64,000 nucleotides of DNA from Gammaproteobacteria bacterium. GTDB taxonomy: Bacteria; Pseudomonadota; Gammaproteobacteria; JAPPPA01. The stretch's first letter is position 1, and each line of letters starts with the position of its first letter. Shown one piece after another: positions 54,474-62,751 of this stretch. Both the position numbers and the translations under genes were made by a program. Below the pieces are notes generated by a model. The model did not search any database and was not told the DNA's origin. It saw only the letters and a list, made by a program, of their open reading frames with translations. The DNA is taken from NCBI GenBank assembly GCA_030425645.1, contig JAUHZK010000008.1, positions 62,001 through 126,000 on the forward strand, in the 5' to 3' direction.

Positions 54474-56297
54474 CTATTCCACCGTCACCGACTTAGCCAG
54501 ATTACGCGGCTGATCAACGTCCGTGCCTTTTAATACCGCCACGTGATACGACAGCAATTGCAGTGGCACGGTATACACTATCGGTTCCATAAACTCGTCG
54601 GCGTGTGGCACCGGAATCACGGTGACGCGGTCACTGCTTTGCATGCCCGCTTTAGCATCTGCAAACACAATCAGCTCGCCACCACGCGCCCGCACTTCTT
54701 CTAGATTAGACTTCAGCTTTTCCAATAGCTCGTTGTTAGGCGCTACCGCAACTACCGGCATATCTTCATCAACCAAGGCTAATGGGCCATGTTTTAGCTC
54801 ACCCGCGGCATAGGCCTCAGCATGGATATAGGAAATCTCTTTTAGTTTGAGAGCGCCCTCCATAGCGACCGGGTATAGCGGCCCGCGGCCTAAAAATAGC
54901 GCATGATGTTTGTCGGCAAATTTTTCCGCTAGCATTTTGATCGGTTGATCCAGCTCCATGCACTGCTCAACCACATTGGCTACCTGCCGCAACTGCGTCA
55001 CGACCTCAGAGTTAGCCTCACCATGTACAGCTTTTTGCAAGGCCGCCGCCAACACTAACAATGCCGACAACTGCGTGGTAAAGGCTTTGGTTGAGGCGAC
55101 GCCAATCTCAGGGCCAGCATGGGTCATTAAGGCGTGATCAGACTCTCGCACCAAGGAGCTATCTGGCACGTTACAAACCGTCACGCTACCCACATAGCCT
55201 AGGCCTTTGGCCATTCTCAGCGCGGCCAAGGTGTCGGCCGTCTCGCCAGACTGCGAGATACTGACAAACAAGCGGCCATCTAAAACCACCGGCTGGCGGT
55301 ATCGGTACTCACTAGCAATCTCGACCACACAGGGCACGCGCGCCAGTTGCTCAATCCAATAACGCGCAATTAGGCCAGCGTGGTAACTGGTGCCACAGGA
55401 AATAATATGCACGCCCTTAACATTCTTAAACAAACCATCGGCGCCAGCGCCGAGCAAATCTTCGGCGACATGGTCGGGCTCTAAACGGCCCGCCAACGTA
55501 GCGCGTAGCGCAACTGGTTGCTCGTAGATTTCCTTCATCATGTAATGGCGGAACTCACCCTTGTCAGTGGCCGCCGAGGTTAACGATGACTCGACTACGG
55601 GGCGCTGATGAGGGTGGCCGTTGCGATCGTAAATATCGACCCCGTCGCGGCGCACCTCGGCGACATCGCCCTCTTCTAAATAGATAAAGCGGTTAGTAAC
55701 CGGCAGCAGTGGCGTGCTATCTGAGGCAATAAAGTTTTCGCCAATACCGATGCCCACCACAAGCGGGCTACCGCTACGCGCGGCAATTAAGCGGTCTGGC
55801 TCATCCGTCGAAATCACACCAAGGGCATAAGCACCATCTAAATGATCCAGCGCTTCCAGCACTGCTTGAAACAAATCACGGCCTTCGGCCCGCAACTTGG
55901 CAATCAAATGCACAATCACTTCGGTGTCCGTATCGGACTCAAAAAAGTAGCCGTCTTTCTCTAGCACTTCGCGTAACGGCTGGTGGTTTTCAATAATGCC
56001 GTTATGCACAATCGCCAAATCGTCGCCCGACATATGCGGATGTGCGTTGCGCTCTGCTGGCACACCGTGCGTTGCCCAACGGGTATGAGCAATGCCCAAA
56101 CCACCGGCAACCGGGGCAGCAGCAATGGCTTTTTCTAACTCGGCCACTTTGCCTACTGCACGACGGCGTTGCAGTGCGCCATTGCCAAGCAAGGCCACAC
56201 CCGCTGAGTCATAACCACGGTATTCAAGCCGTTTAAGCCCTTCTACCAAAATATTCTGTACACCACGCTGAGCGATGGCGCCGACGATGCCGCACAT
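54474..56297 (-). CDS. glmS: Glutamine-fructose-6-phosphate aminotransferase
   Basis: First step of amino-sugar synthesis. 607 residues from the ATG at 56297; the following residue Cys2 ([12 protein letters not shown]) is the catalytic glutaminase nucleophile, which fixes the start. Shine-Dalgarno AAAGGA. The glutaminase domain runs to about residue 240, then two SIS sugar-isomerase domains ([30 protein letters not shown]). C-terminus [12 protein letters not shown] is the usual substrate-binding end. Confidence 0.97.
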   Translation of the reverse strand: MCGIVGAIAQRGVQNILVEGLKRLEYRGYDSAGVALLGNGALQRRRAVGKVAELEKAIAAAPVAGGLGIAHTRWATHGVPAERNAHPHMSGDDLAIVHNGIIENHQPLREVLEKDGYFFESDTDTEVIVHLIAKLRAEGRDLFQAVLEALDHLDGAYALGVISTDEPDRLIAARSGSPLVVGIGIGENFIASDSTPLLPVTNRFIYLEEGDVAEVRRDGVDIYDRNGHPHQRPVVESSLTSAATDKGEFRHYMMKEIYEQPVALRATLAGRLEPDHVAEDLLGAGADGLFKNVKGVHIISCGTSYHAGLIARYWIEQLARVPCVVEIASEYRYRQPVVLDGRLFVSISQSGETADTLAALRMAKGLGYVGSVTVCNVPDSSLVRESDHALMTHAGPEIGVASTKAFTTQLSALLVLAAALQKAVHGEANSEVVTQLRQVANVVEQCMELDQPIKMLAEKFADKHHALFLGRGPLYPVAMEGALKLKEISYIHAEAYAAGELKHGPLALVDEDMPVVAVAPNNELLEKLKSNLEEVRARGGELIVFADAKAGMQSSDRVTVIPVPHADEFMEPIVYTVPLQLLSYHVAVLKGTDVDQPRNLAKSVTVE

Positions 56298-56398
56298 AGT
56301 AATCCTTTGTTTTGCCGTTGCTGCAAGGCAGCCAGTAACTGGCGCTGAGTTTATCACCGCCTTGGCAATGACTCACCACTGTTTCCAATCATGTAAAT

Positions 56399-56417
56399 GA
56401 TAATGATTTGCATTTAG
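56399..56417 (+). promoter_or_regulatory. Fur box over the porin operon promoter
   Basis: GATAATGATTTGCATTTAG matches 13 of 19 positions of the E. coli Fur consensus. It overlaps a plausible -35 (TTGCAT, 56408-56413) and lies just upstream of a -10 (CATAAT, 56430-56435), 16-base spacer, ahead of the porin gene. The adjoining AAATG ... CATTT extend the symmetry. Confidence 0.7.
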
Positions 56418-56435
56418 ATTAATTTTTGTCATAAT
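56408..56435 (+). promoter_or_regulatory. Promoter of the porin operon
   Basis: -35 TTGCAT and -10 CATAAT with 16 bases between, 69 bases before the porin ATG. The -35 lies inside the Fur box, so iron-loaded Fur would block it. Confidence 0.5.
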
Positions 56436-56503
56436 GCGCCGCATGCTGTAACCCGCCCATCGCTAGCGTTGCTGCAGCCTTATCTAATTTTAGGAGTATT
56501 TAC

Positions 56504-57646
56504 GTGAAAACACGTTTGATTACCGCCGCTGCTTTAACAGCCGCTGCCACTACTGCCGCCGCCCAAGCGCCGAGCAACGCCGAGCTATATGAAATTATCC
56601 AAGCTCAGCAAACCCAAATTGAAAACCTACAAAACCAAAGCAGCAGCACTAGCAGCTTTGGTGGTCGCACCTCTTTAGGTGGTTACGGCGAATTGCATTA
56701 CAACAACATTAAAGACGGTCGCGATGAGATTGATTTCCACCGCTTCGTGCTCTTTATAAACCATGAATTCAATGACCGCGTTCGCCTATTTACTGAGTTA
56801 GAGCTGGAACACGCGCTAGCCGACGACAGCGGCAAAGGTGCAGTTGAATTAGAGCAGGCATATATCGAATTTGATATCAGCGACAAACTGCAAGCCAAGG
56901 GTGGTCTATTTTTAGTACCGGTTGGTATTTTGAACGAGACTCATGAGCCGCCTACGTTTTACGGTGTTGAGCGCAACAACGTAGAGAACAAAATCATCCC
57001 TACCACTTGGTGGGAAGCCGGTGCTGGCATCAACGGTCGTACCGAAGGCGGCTTTAGCTGGGACTTTGCCGTACATAGTGGTTTAAACATTGACACCACC
57101 GCTGGCAAAACCAAGATCCGCGATGGTCGCCAAAAAGTAGCGAGTGCTGCTGCAGATGACCCAGCCGCGACTGCTCGTATTCGCTACACCGGTGTCACTG
57201 GCCTAGACCTCGCTGCCACAGTGCAATATCAAGCCGATATCACCCAAGGCACGGATGCGGCTGGTGATGCAGCTGCACGTTTATTGCAAGCTCACGCTAT
57301 TTACCAAGCCGGCGAAACCAAGCTAACCGCTTTCTACGCCACTTGGGATATCGACAACGCCACCTTTGAAGCCGTAGGCGCGGACGAGCAAACCGGTTAT
57401 TACCTTGAGGCATCACAAAAATTGAGCGATCAAGTTGGTGTATTTGTACGCCACGAAAACTGGGATAACCGCGCTGGCAACGCTACCGACACCAAAAACG
57501 ATCAGCAAACCCTTGGTGTGAACTACTGGCCTCATGAAAATGTTGTGCTCAAAGCCGATATTTTCACTGCTGAAATATTCGACACCGATGACGCGAGTCG
57601 CAAAGACAAAGAAGGCTTTAACTTAGGTATTGGTTATCAGTTCTAA
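56504..57646 (+). CDS. Porin, iron-regulated
   Basis: 380-residue outer-membrane beta-barrel protein. Signal peptide (MKTRLITAAALTAAATTAAAQA), then a short coiled coil (ELYEIIQAQQTQIENLQNQ), a linker, and a barrel beginning GGYGELHYN with alternating strands; the C-terminal residue is Phe (GYQF), as required for barrel insertion. The coiled-coil plus barrel layout is that of phosphate-selective-porin/OprP-like and related families; the substrate is unknown. It heads the operon with the FMN-binding and PepSY genes. Confidence 0.9.
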   Translation: MKTRLITAAALTAAATTAAAQAPSNAELYEIIQAQQTQIENLQNQSSSTSSFGGRTSLGGYGELHYNNIKDGRDEIDFHRFVLFINHEFNDRVRLFTELELEHALADDSGKGAVELEQAYIEFDISDKLQAKGGLFLVPVGILNETHEPPTFYGVERNNVENKIIPTTWWEAGAGINGRTEGGFSWDFAVHSGLNIDTTAGKTKIRDGRQKVASAAADDPAATARIRYTGVTGLDLAATVQYQADITQGTDAAGDAAARLLQAHAIYQAGETKLTAFYATWDIDNATFEAVGADEQTGYYLEASQKLSDQVGVFVRHENWDNRAGNATDTKNDQQTLGVNYWPHENVVLKADIFTAEIFDTDDASRKDKEGFNLGIGYQF

Positions 57647-58196
57647 GTTAAATAAAACGCTGGGCACTCCGGCAACCAAAAGCCTGCTAGCCTTGCTAGC
57701 AGGCTTTTTCTGTTTCTTCGCCAGCCAACTTAGCTATGCCGAGGAATACCTTTCCGAACAAGATTTTCTAAGCCAACAGTTTGCCGAGGTCCCCGCCGCC
57801 AAAGCCCTATGGATTACCGGTGAGCTAAAAAACCTAACGGCCGAGATACTGCAACACCCGCCGGCCAAACTACGCCAGCGCTACTGGCAATCCGGCACGC
57901 GTAGCGTCTGGGTAATGGATGAAATTGGTAAAGAAAAACCCATCACTGTGGGTATTGTGGTCAATAACGGCGTGATTGAGTTAGTCAAAGTATTGGCGTT
58001 TAGAGAATCTCGCGGCTGGGAAATTCGTTATCCATTTTTTACCAAACAGTTTGACCAAGTCAGCCTGACTCAAAAACAGAAACTGAACAAAACCATCGAC
58101 AATATTACTGGCGCCACGCTATCGGTTCGCGCAGTTAGAAAACTGGCGCAGCTGGCTTTGATTTATCATGCCCGCGTTACCCCCAGTAACGACTAA
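57630..58196 (+). CDS. Secreted FMN-binding domain protein (TTG start)
   Basis: 188 residues. The frame has only TTG at 57630 as a usable start (no ATG until far into the domain), overlapping the last porin codons, which implies translational coupling. The signal peptide is LLALLAGFFCFFASQLSYA. The domain ends with DNITGATLSVRAV: the flavinylation motif D-x-x-T/S-G-A-T/S with Thr163 the predicted FMN-attachment residue. ApbE would perform this; no ApbE gene is in the window. The hydrophobic segment is coded by DNA that also forms a terminator hairpin (next entry). Confidence 0.85.
   Translation: MVISSKLNKTLGTPATKSLLALLAGFFCFFASQLSYAEEYLSEQDFLSQQFAEVPAAKALWITGELKNLTAEILQHPPAKLRQRYWQSGTRSVWVMDEIGKEKPITVGIVVNNGVIELVKVLAFRESRGWEIRYPFFTKQFDQVSLTQKQKLNKTIDNITGATLSVRAVRKLAQLALIYHARVTPSND
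57678..57709 (+). terminator. Intrinsic terminator inside the start of the FMN-binding gene
   Basis: Perfect 13-bp stem AAAAGCCTGCTAG (57678-57690) / CTAGCAGGCTTTT (57696-57708), 5-base CCTTG loop, ending in T5C and more T. It lies 32 bases after the porin stop and inside the signal-peptide codons of the next gene. Because it is not interrupted by ribosome-independent features it would end most transcripts after the porin. Confidence 0.85.
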
Positions 58197-58208
58197 TGCC
58201 TAACACCT

Positions 58209-58982
58209 ATGTCTCGTAGCCACCCAAACAATAGCGTGCAAAAGCGCCAACGCCGCGCCCGCCTTATCCATTCTATTTACAGCTGGCACCGTTGGCTTGG
58301 GCTGAGCGTGCTGTTATGGGTATTGATGTTTGCTATTAGCGGCTTGCTGATTGAAGCCGCTCCCGCATTAAAGCTCGACAGCCGCAAAATCCAAACAAAC
58401 TGGGTATTAGATCGCTATGGGGTTAAGCAACCGCAGGCAGTCGCGCAATGGGCACTGACTGAGCATCAGATAGACGTATGGGACCAAGGCGCCAGTATTG
58501 GCGGCCAATGGCTGACCGAGTTTAATCAGCAAAACAAAAACGTCACCGGCCTAGGCAACCCATTAGGCGTACTAGCGGTTGCATCCGCTAGCCAGTTAGC
58601 GCTTTATACCTACGGCGGCGAATTTATTGACCAACTCCCGGGGCCCAAAGGGCAGATTGAAAAGGTTGGCATGACTGCGGACCATCAACTGGTCGTACAA
58701 ACCCAGCACGGAAATTTTGTAGCCGATAGCGATTTATTGAGTTGGTCGGCCACCGGCGCGGACGACATCCGCTGGAGCCAAAAACAAGACATGGCCGAAG
58801 CCACCACTCCGGCCGCTAATCACGATATTTCTTGGGAAAGACTACTACTGGATGTTCACAGCGGCGCCTTCTTTGGCACCGTTGGTCGTTGGCTATCACG
58901 GCTTGCTGCCGTTGTGATGATCCTATTAGCTCTGTCTGGTTTTTACACTTGGTTTACACGCTTCGCACGCAAACCAAGATAA
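58209..58982 (+). CDS. PepSY-associated transmembrane protein
   Basis: 257 residues with an N-terminal helix (HSIYSWHRWLGLSVLLWVLM), a periplasmic PepSY-like region and a C-terminal helix (VGRWLSRLAAVVMILLALSG). The N-terminal HSIYSWHRWLGL and C-terminal DVHSGAFF have the histidines that bind heme in related electron-transfer proteins. It starts 12 bases after the FMN-binding gene. Known PepSY proteins of this kind act in membrane electron transfer, including ferric-siderophore reduction (family knowledge). Confidence 0.87.
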   Translation: MSRSHPNNSVQKRQRRARLIHSIYSWHRWLGLSVLLWVLMFAISGLLIEAAPALKLDSRKIQTNWVLDRYGVKQPQAVAQWALTEHQIDVWDQGASIGGQWLTEFNQQNKNVTGLGNPLGVLAVASASQLALYTYGGEFIDQLPGPKGQIEKVGMTADHQLVVQTQHGNFVADSDLLSWSATGADDIRWSQKQDMAEATTPAANHDISWERLLLDVHSGAFFGTVGRWLSRLAAVVMILLALSGFYTWFTRFARKPR

Positions 58983-58989
58983 GCCCGCT

Positions 58990-59562
58990 CTAACGGTCCT
59001 GCGAACGCCTCCGGGCCGGATGACGGTTGCCGTTTTTCTTATTCTTACGCTTTAAGTAATACGGGATAACCCCGTCAGGGAATAAAGCCGGCGCCAATTC
59101 TTGTAGCGCTTTAAAGTAAACATCGCGCTTAAAAAACACCACTTGCCGTAGCGGCTCCCAAGGCTCTACCCACTTCCAGTCGTCAAACTCAGGCTTGTCG
59201 GTGGTATCAAAGCGCACGTGCTCCTCGCCCTCGCGCGACAACACCAGCAAGAACCAGATTTGTTTCTGACCAATCACTTTGGGAAAACTGTTGCGACGTA
59301 TAAAACGTTGCGGCAGATCGTAATGCAGCCAGTTTTTTGTCGAGCCAATCAGCTTCACATGCTGCCGTTCCAAGCCAACCTCTTCTCGCAACTCGCGATA
59401 CATGGCTTGCTCAGGTGTCTCGTCATCATCCAGTCCACCCTGCGGGAACTGCCACGAGTCCTGTCCGGCACGGCGCGCCCAAAATAAACGCCCTTGCCCG
59501 TTTGTGAGGATGATCCCGACGTTGGCTCGATAACCTTTTTCGTCGATCACGGATATATCCAA
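58990..59562 (-). CDS. rppH: RNA pyrophosphohydrolase RppH
   Basis: 190-residue Nudix enzyme that removes pyrophosphate from 5' ends of mRNA. The Nudix box is [19 protein letters not shown] then [22 protein letters not shown] and WFLLVL follow the RppH pattern. Starts [16 protein letters not shown], close to the family start. Converges with the PepSY gene, seven bases apart. Confidence 0.94.
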   Translation of the reverse strand: MDISVIDEKGYRANVGIILTNGQGRLFWARRAGQDSWQFPQGGLDDDETPEQAMYRELREEVGLERQHVKLIGSTKNWLHYDLPQRFIRRNSFPKVIGQKQIWFLLVLSREGEEHVRFDTTDKPEFDDWKWVEPWEPLRQVVFFKRDVYFKALQELAPALFPDGVIPYYLKRKNKKNGNRHPARRRSQDR

Positions 59563-59663
59563 GAATTTTTAACTGTCGACGATTGTTTCATATTTACGGC
59601 CGTCAAGAAAACTGCCACGATAAACATCCAACACTATTAAACACACAGCGAATAAAAATCGGC

Positions 59664-60362
59664 ATGAAATTAGCGATCTTTGACCTAGATAACACGCTAT
59701 TAAATGGGGACAGCGACTTTTTATGGGGGGAGTTTATTTGTGAACAAGGCTTGGTAGACAAGCTGGAATATCACGAAAAGAATCGCAACTTCCACCAGCA
59801 ATACATGGACGGCGAACTCAATATCACCGAGTTTGTGGAATTTGTTCTGGCACCCATGGCCGGCAAAAAAGTCGACGAGATGAATGCCCTGCATGAAAAA
59901 TTTATGCAGCAAAAAATCAAATACATCATGACCCGGCAAGCCCGCAAACTGATTGCCAAACATCAAGACGCCGGTCATGAAACGCTGATTATTACCGCCA
60001 CCAACGAATTTATTACCCGCCCGATTGCCGACGCTTACGGCATCAGCAACCTGCTAGCGACGCCGGTTGAGGTAAAACGCAATAAATTTACCGGCCAGTC
60101 GCCTGGCACTCCATGTTTCCAAGAAGGCAAGATCGAACGCCTAGAAGCATGGTTAAAAGAAAATGGCCACGAGCCCGAGGAAACTTGGTTCTACTCCGAC
60201 TCTCGTAATGACATTCCGCTATTAGAAAGAGTCGACAACCCCATCGCTGTAGACCCCGACGATGCATTGTTCGACCACGCTGAATTGCTTGGCTGGGAAG
60301 TGTTGTGGCTGCATAAGCCGCGGCCGAATGAGCATGATGGTGAGGAAGACGAGCTTTATTAA
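59664..60362 (+). CDS. HAD-superfamily subfamily IB hydrolase
   Basis: 232 residues from the ATG at 59664 (the open frame extends 27 codons upstream without a good start). The nucleophile motif is IFDLDNTLL; LIITATNEFITRPIA supplies motif II; SDSRNDIPLLERV is motif IV. The cap (residues about 15-90) is helical as in PSPase-type phosphatases. A phosphoserine-phosphatase-like or other small-molecule phosphatase is likely; the substrate is not fixed. Confidence 0.88.
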   Translation: MKLAIFDLDNTLLNGDSDFLWGEFICEQGLVDKLEYHEKNRNFHQQYMDGELNITEFVEFVLAPMAGKKVDEMNALHEKFMQQKIKYIMTRQARKLIAKHQDAGHETLIITATNEFITRPIADAYGISNLLATPVEVKRNKFTGQSPGTPCFQEGKIERLEAWLKENGHEPEETWFYSDSRNDIPLLERVDNPIAVDPDDALFDHAELLGWEVLWLHKPRPNEHDGEEDELY

Positions 60363-60496
60363 AGGCTCTCCATTAAGTCCCTTCTAGATTTGTTGGTGGC
60401 TGTTTCGGTCCCACCTTGGTAAATATGCTAGTGTCGTTTTCGGCCTTTAGAAGGTTTTGTACGCTTTCGGTTATTTTCGTTAGTGCGGGCCGAGTG

Positions 60497-60909
60497 ACTT
60501 TTCTTTGCGTCGCCAAAGAAAAGTAACCAAAAGAAAGGCGATCCCACCATGCGGCCGCTATCTCGGTTCCCTGCGCTACTCGCCAAATCGAGCGCCTGCG
60601 GGAACTCACTCCGCTAACGCTCCGTTCAAACAGGCCGCAGGCTCAATCTCGATTTAGCTCCGTTGCTCGGCCGCATAGAAGGGCGAAAGTACCGCTAACC
60701 AGCAGTGTTGGTAGCGTGAAGTCTTTCCCTCTAGGCCCCTTTTGCGCAGCTGAGCATCGCAGTGGATTTTGGATTGAGGGAGCGGCTTGTTTGAGCGTTA
60801 GCGAGTTCCCGCGACCGCCAAAATCCGCGAGAAGCGCAAGGCACCGCGAAGCGGCTGCGCGGTTGGCGGTGGCTTTTTTGGTTACTTTTCTCGCCATAGA
60901 GAAAAGTAA
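60497..60909. repeat. Two-unit inverted, hairpin-capped non-coding element
   Basis: Fills most of the 638-base gap between the HAD gene and the TRAP protein gene. The left end is ACTTTTCTTTG-6-CAAAGAAAAGT (60497-60524); the right end is GTTACTTTTCTC-6-GAGAAAAGTAAC (60880-60909), both perfect hairpins. Read inward from each end, the two halves are diverged copies of one unit: each runs AAAAGTAACCAAAA, then a GCG-rich stretch, then GCGGGAACTC...GCTAACGCTC...CAAACA, then CTCAATC. The small open frames inside are short, unlike proteins, and differ between the copies. It looks like a dispersed chromosomal repeat with two facing units. The flanks 60363-60496 and 60910-60999 show nothing else. Confidence 0.7.
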
Positions 60910-60999
60910 CTCGGCCTTACCAATACACTCACCAAAAGCAAATGGAAGCTCCTAGGGCCGAAACAACCACTAGCCAAACCAAAAGAACGGCGCGGTAAC

Positions 61000-62085
61000 C
61001 TACCCCGCCCCACGCGCATTCAAATAAGCCCGCTCAGACACATCATGCCAAGCCATCACGTTGTCACGAAAATCACGAAACGAGTCATAGACTTTTTGCG
61101 TTAATGGGTCTGCACCAGCTACTTCCGCAACCACCTCATCCGAGGTGCTGCGTAGCGAGGCTAAGACATCATCAGGGAATCGGCGCAGGTCCACTTTGTG
61201 CTTGGTCACCAAGGTATTCAGCGCTTGGTTGTTATTGGCGGTGTACTCAGCCAGCATACGATTACTCACTGCTTGAGTCGCCGCCGTCACAATCGCTTGT
61301 AGATCTTTGGGTAGAGCTAGCCAAGCGTCTTTGTTCACCATGCATTCTAAAACCGGGCCGGGCTCATGCCAGCCGGGGTAGTAGTAATGTTTAGCGGCTT
61401 TATAAAGGCCAAAGGCTAAGTCGTTATAAGGCCCAACCCATTCGGTCGCATCAATCGCACCCGACTGCAGCGAGGTAAATAGTTCAGCACCTGGTAGGCT
61501 CACCGGCGTGCCACCCAAGCGTTTCAAGACCTCGCCTCCCAAACCGGGAATACGCATTTTTAGGCCTTTCAAATCAGCAACCGAGTTAATTTCCTTATTA
61601 AACCAGCCGCCCATTTGTACGCCGGTATTACCCGCATCAAATGGCACTAAGTTGAAACGGTCATAAACCTCACGCCAAAGCTCCATGCCGCCGCCAAAAT
61701 GCAACCACGAATGCATTTCGATAGCCGTTAGCCCAAATGGAACCGCGGTAAAGAATTGTGTCGCCGGTGACTTACCTTTCCAGTAATAAGCGCCGGAATG
61801 GCCCATCTCGGCGGTGCCGCGTGAAACCGCATCAAACACCTCTAACGGTGGTACTAGCTCGCCACCACCGTAGACCTTAACGGTTAAACGGCCCCCAGAC
61901 ATTTCCGTAATAGCGTCAGCCAACCAAGCGGCTCCTGTGCCCAAGCCGGGGAAATTGCGCGGCCAAGAGGTGACCATTTTCCACTTGAGTTTTTTATCAG
62001 CCGCCGTGACTACCGCCGGTGCCGCCACGGCGCCCACTGCCGCCGCTGTGGCACCAGCCTTACTTAAAAATTTTCTTCTATCCAT
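61000..62085 (-). CDS. TRAP transporter substrate-binding protein (DctP family), Tat signal
   Basis: 361 residues with a twin-arginine signal (MDRRKFLSKAGATAAAVGAV). The body (WKMVTSWPRNFPGLGTGAAW; GYYWKGKSP; MRIPGLGGEVLKRLGGTPV; SGAIDATEWVGPYNDL) is the TakP-like (alpha-keto acid) branch of periplasmic TRAP receptors. The conserved Arg that binds carboxylate is in MRIPG. The DctQ/DctM membrane subunits are not next to it, so its partner is elsewhere in the genome. Confidence 0.92.
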   Translation of the reverse strand: MDRRKFLSKAGATAAAVGAVAAPAVVTAADKKLKWKMVTSWPRNFPGLGTGAAWLADAITEMSGGRLTVKVYGGGELVPPLEVFDAVSRGTAEMGHSGAYYWKGKSPATQFFTAVPFGLTAIEMHSWLHFGGGMELWREVYDRFNLVPFDAGNTGVQMGGWFNKEINSVADLKGLKMRIPGLGGEVLKRLGGTPVSLPGAELFTSLQSGAIDATEWVGPYNDLAFGLYKAAKHYYYPGWHEPGPVLECMVNKDAWLALPKDLQAIVTAATQAVSNRMLAEYTANNNQALNTLVTKHKVDLRRFPDDVLASLRSTSDEVVAEVAGADPLTQKVYDSFRDFRDNVMAWHDVSERAYLNARGAG

Positions 62086-62477
62086 GGTTTTCCTATTCGC
62101 CCCTCAGTCAAACGACGGCGTTTCCAATCTGCTTAACCAAATTTGCTTTACTGTCGTGGCACTCGGCCGCAGTGAAGACTAAAGCCATGATGGTAATGTA
62201 AAGCACCCTCACAAAACAGATTTCCTTAACGATCTAGGCCTTATAAGCGCCATTTCAGCCTCTGCGAAAAACGATTAAAGACACTGCCCGATCACAGCAA
62301 AACGGGACTGTTAACAAAAACAAAACGGTTATCATCACCTTTGGCGCTTTTTTTTCGACCAATTATCACTTTCAAAAATCACTAAGTGATTGTTATTTAA
62401 AGACACTAAAGCCTCCACATGAAAAATTAGTCGCCCCAACCCTTGTACCTAGCTCTTGGCCCTAATACACTATGCCT
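62086..62477. other. Non-coding stretch upstream of dctP-like gene
   Basis: 392 bases without a gene, A/T-rich in the right part (62280-62430), containing the 5' region of the TRAP gene and, at its end, the candidate promoter TTGTAC (62443-62448) 17-base spacer TACACT (62466-62471) for the RNA that follows. I see nothing else. Confidence 0.4.
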
Positions 62478-62670
62478 TAGCGATCGTACGGTTACCCCAC
62501 CAAGCGGTCGCTTGCTTCAAAGCAAGCGTGACACCCAACGCAGACGACCCCCTGCAGTCACGTTACTTCGTTACCCCACGAATGCTTTGGAGAGCTGTGA
62601 CCAGGCTCCACTACCCCGGGAGCCAATCCAACGGCCTCCGCCCGACCCCGGCGGGGGCCGTTTTCTTTTC
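62478..62670 (+). ncRNA. Candidate small RNA or leader with repeated ACCCC loops
   Basis: From a putative start at about 62478 to an intrinsic terminator. Perfect hairpins on the plus strand: CGCTTGCT-TCAA-AGCAAGCG (62509-62528); GCAG-ACGACCCC-CTGC (62540-62555); TTCGT-TACCCC-ACGAA (62567-62582); GGCTCC-ACTACCCCG-GGAGCC (62604-62624); and the terminator ACGGCCTCCGCC-CGACCCC-GGCGGGGGCCGT (62631-62661, one G-U) followed by TTTCTTTT. Four of these, plus a weak GGT-TACCCC-ACC at 62490-62501, show ACCCC in the loop. No convincing protein frame is present. It could be a stand-alone regulatory RNA or the attenuated leader of the thiolase gene. Confidence 0.6.
62631..62669 (+). terminator. Intrinsic terminator of the candidate RNA
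   Basis: 12-bp stem (62631-62642 with 62650-62661), loop CGACCCC, then TTTCTTTT. It lies 82 bases before the thiolase ATG. Confidence 0.85.
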
Positions 62671-62730
62671 AGCCCCTCATACTTTGTCAGCCACCGGCTT
62701 TACAGCTCAGCGACTGCACTTTACTGTCTG

Positions 62731-62745
62731 CCTTCTTTGAAGGAG
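62731..62745 (+). promoter_or_regulatory. Ribosome site of the thiolase gene inside a small hairpin
   Basis: CCTTC-TTT-GAAGG (62731-62743) overlaps the strong Shine-Dalgarno AAGGAG (62740-62745) seven bases before the ATG at 62752, so pairing would limit initiation. Confidence 0.45.
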
Positions 62746-62751
62746 ATAGGC

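Noticed and set aside
60643-60955. Two small open frames in opposite directions within the repeat element
   Set aside because: They fall inside the inverted non-coding units and have the random composition typical of such repeats; the two copies do not share a frame.
62456-62740. Plus-strand 94-codon frame over the candidate RNA
   Set aside because: It has no ribosome site, overlaps the terminator and hairpins and has no recognisable domain.
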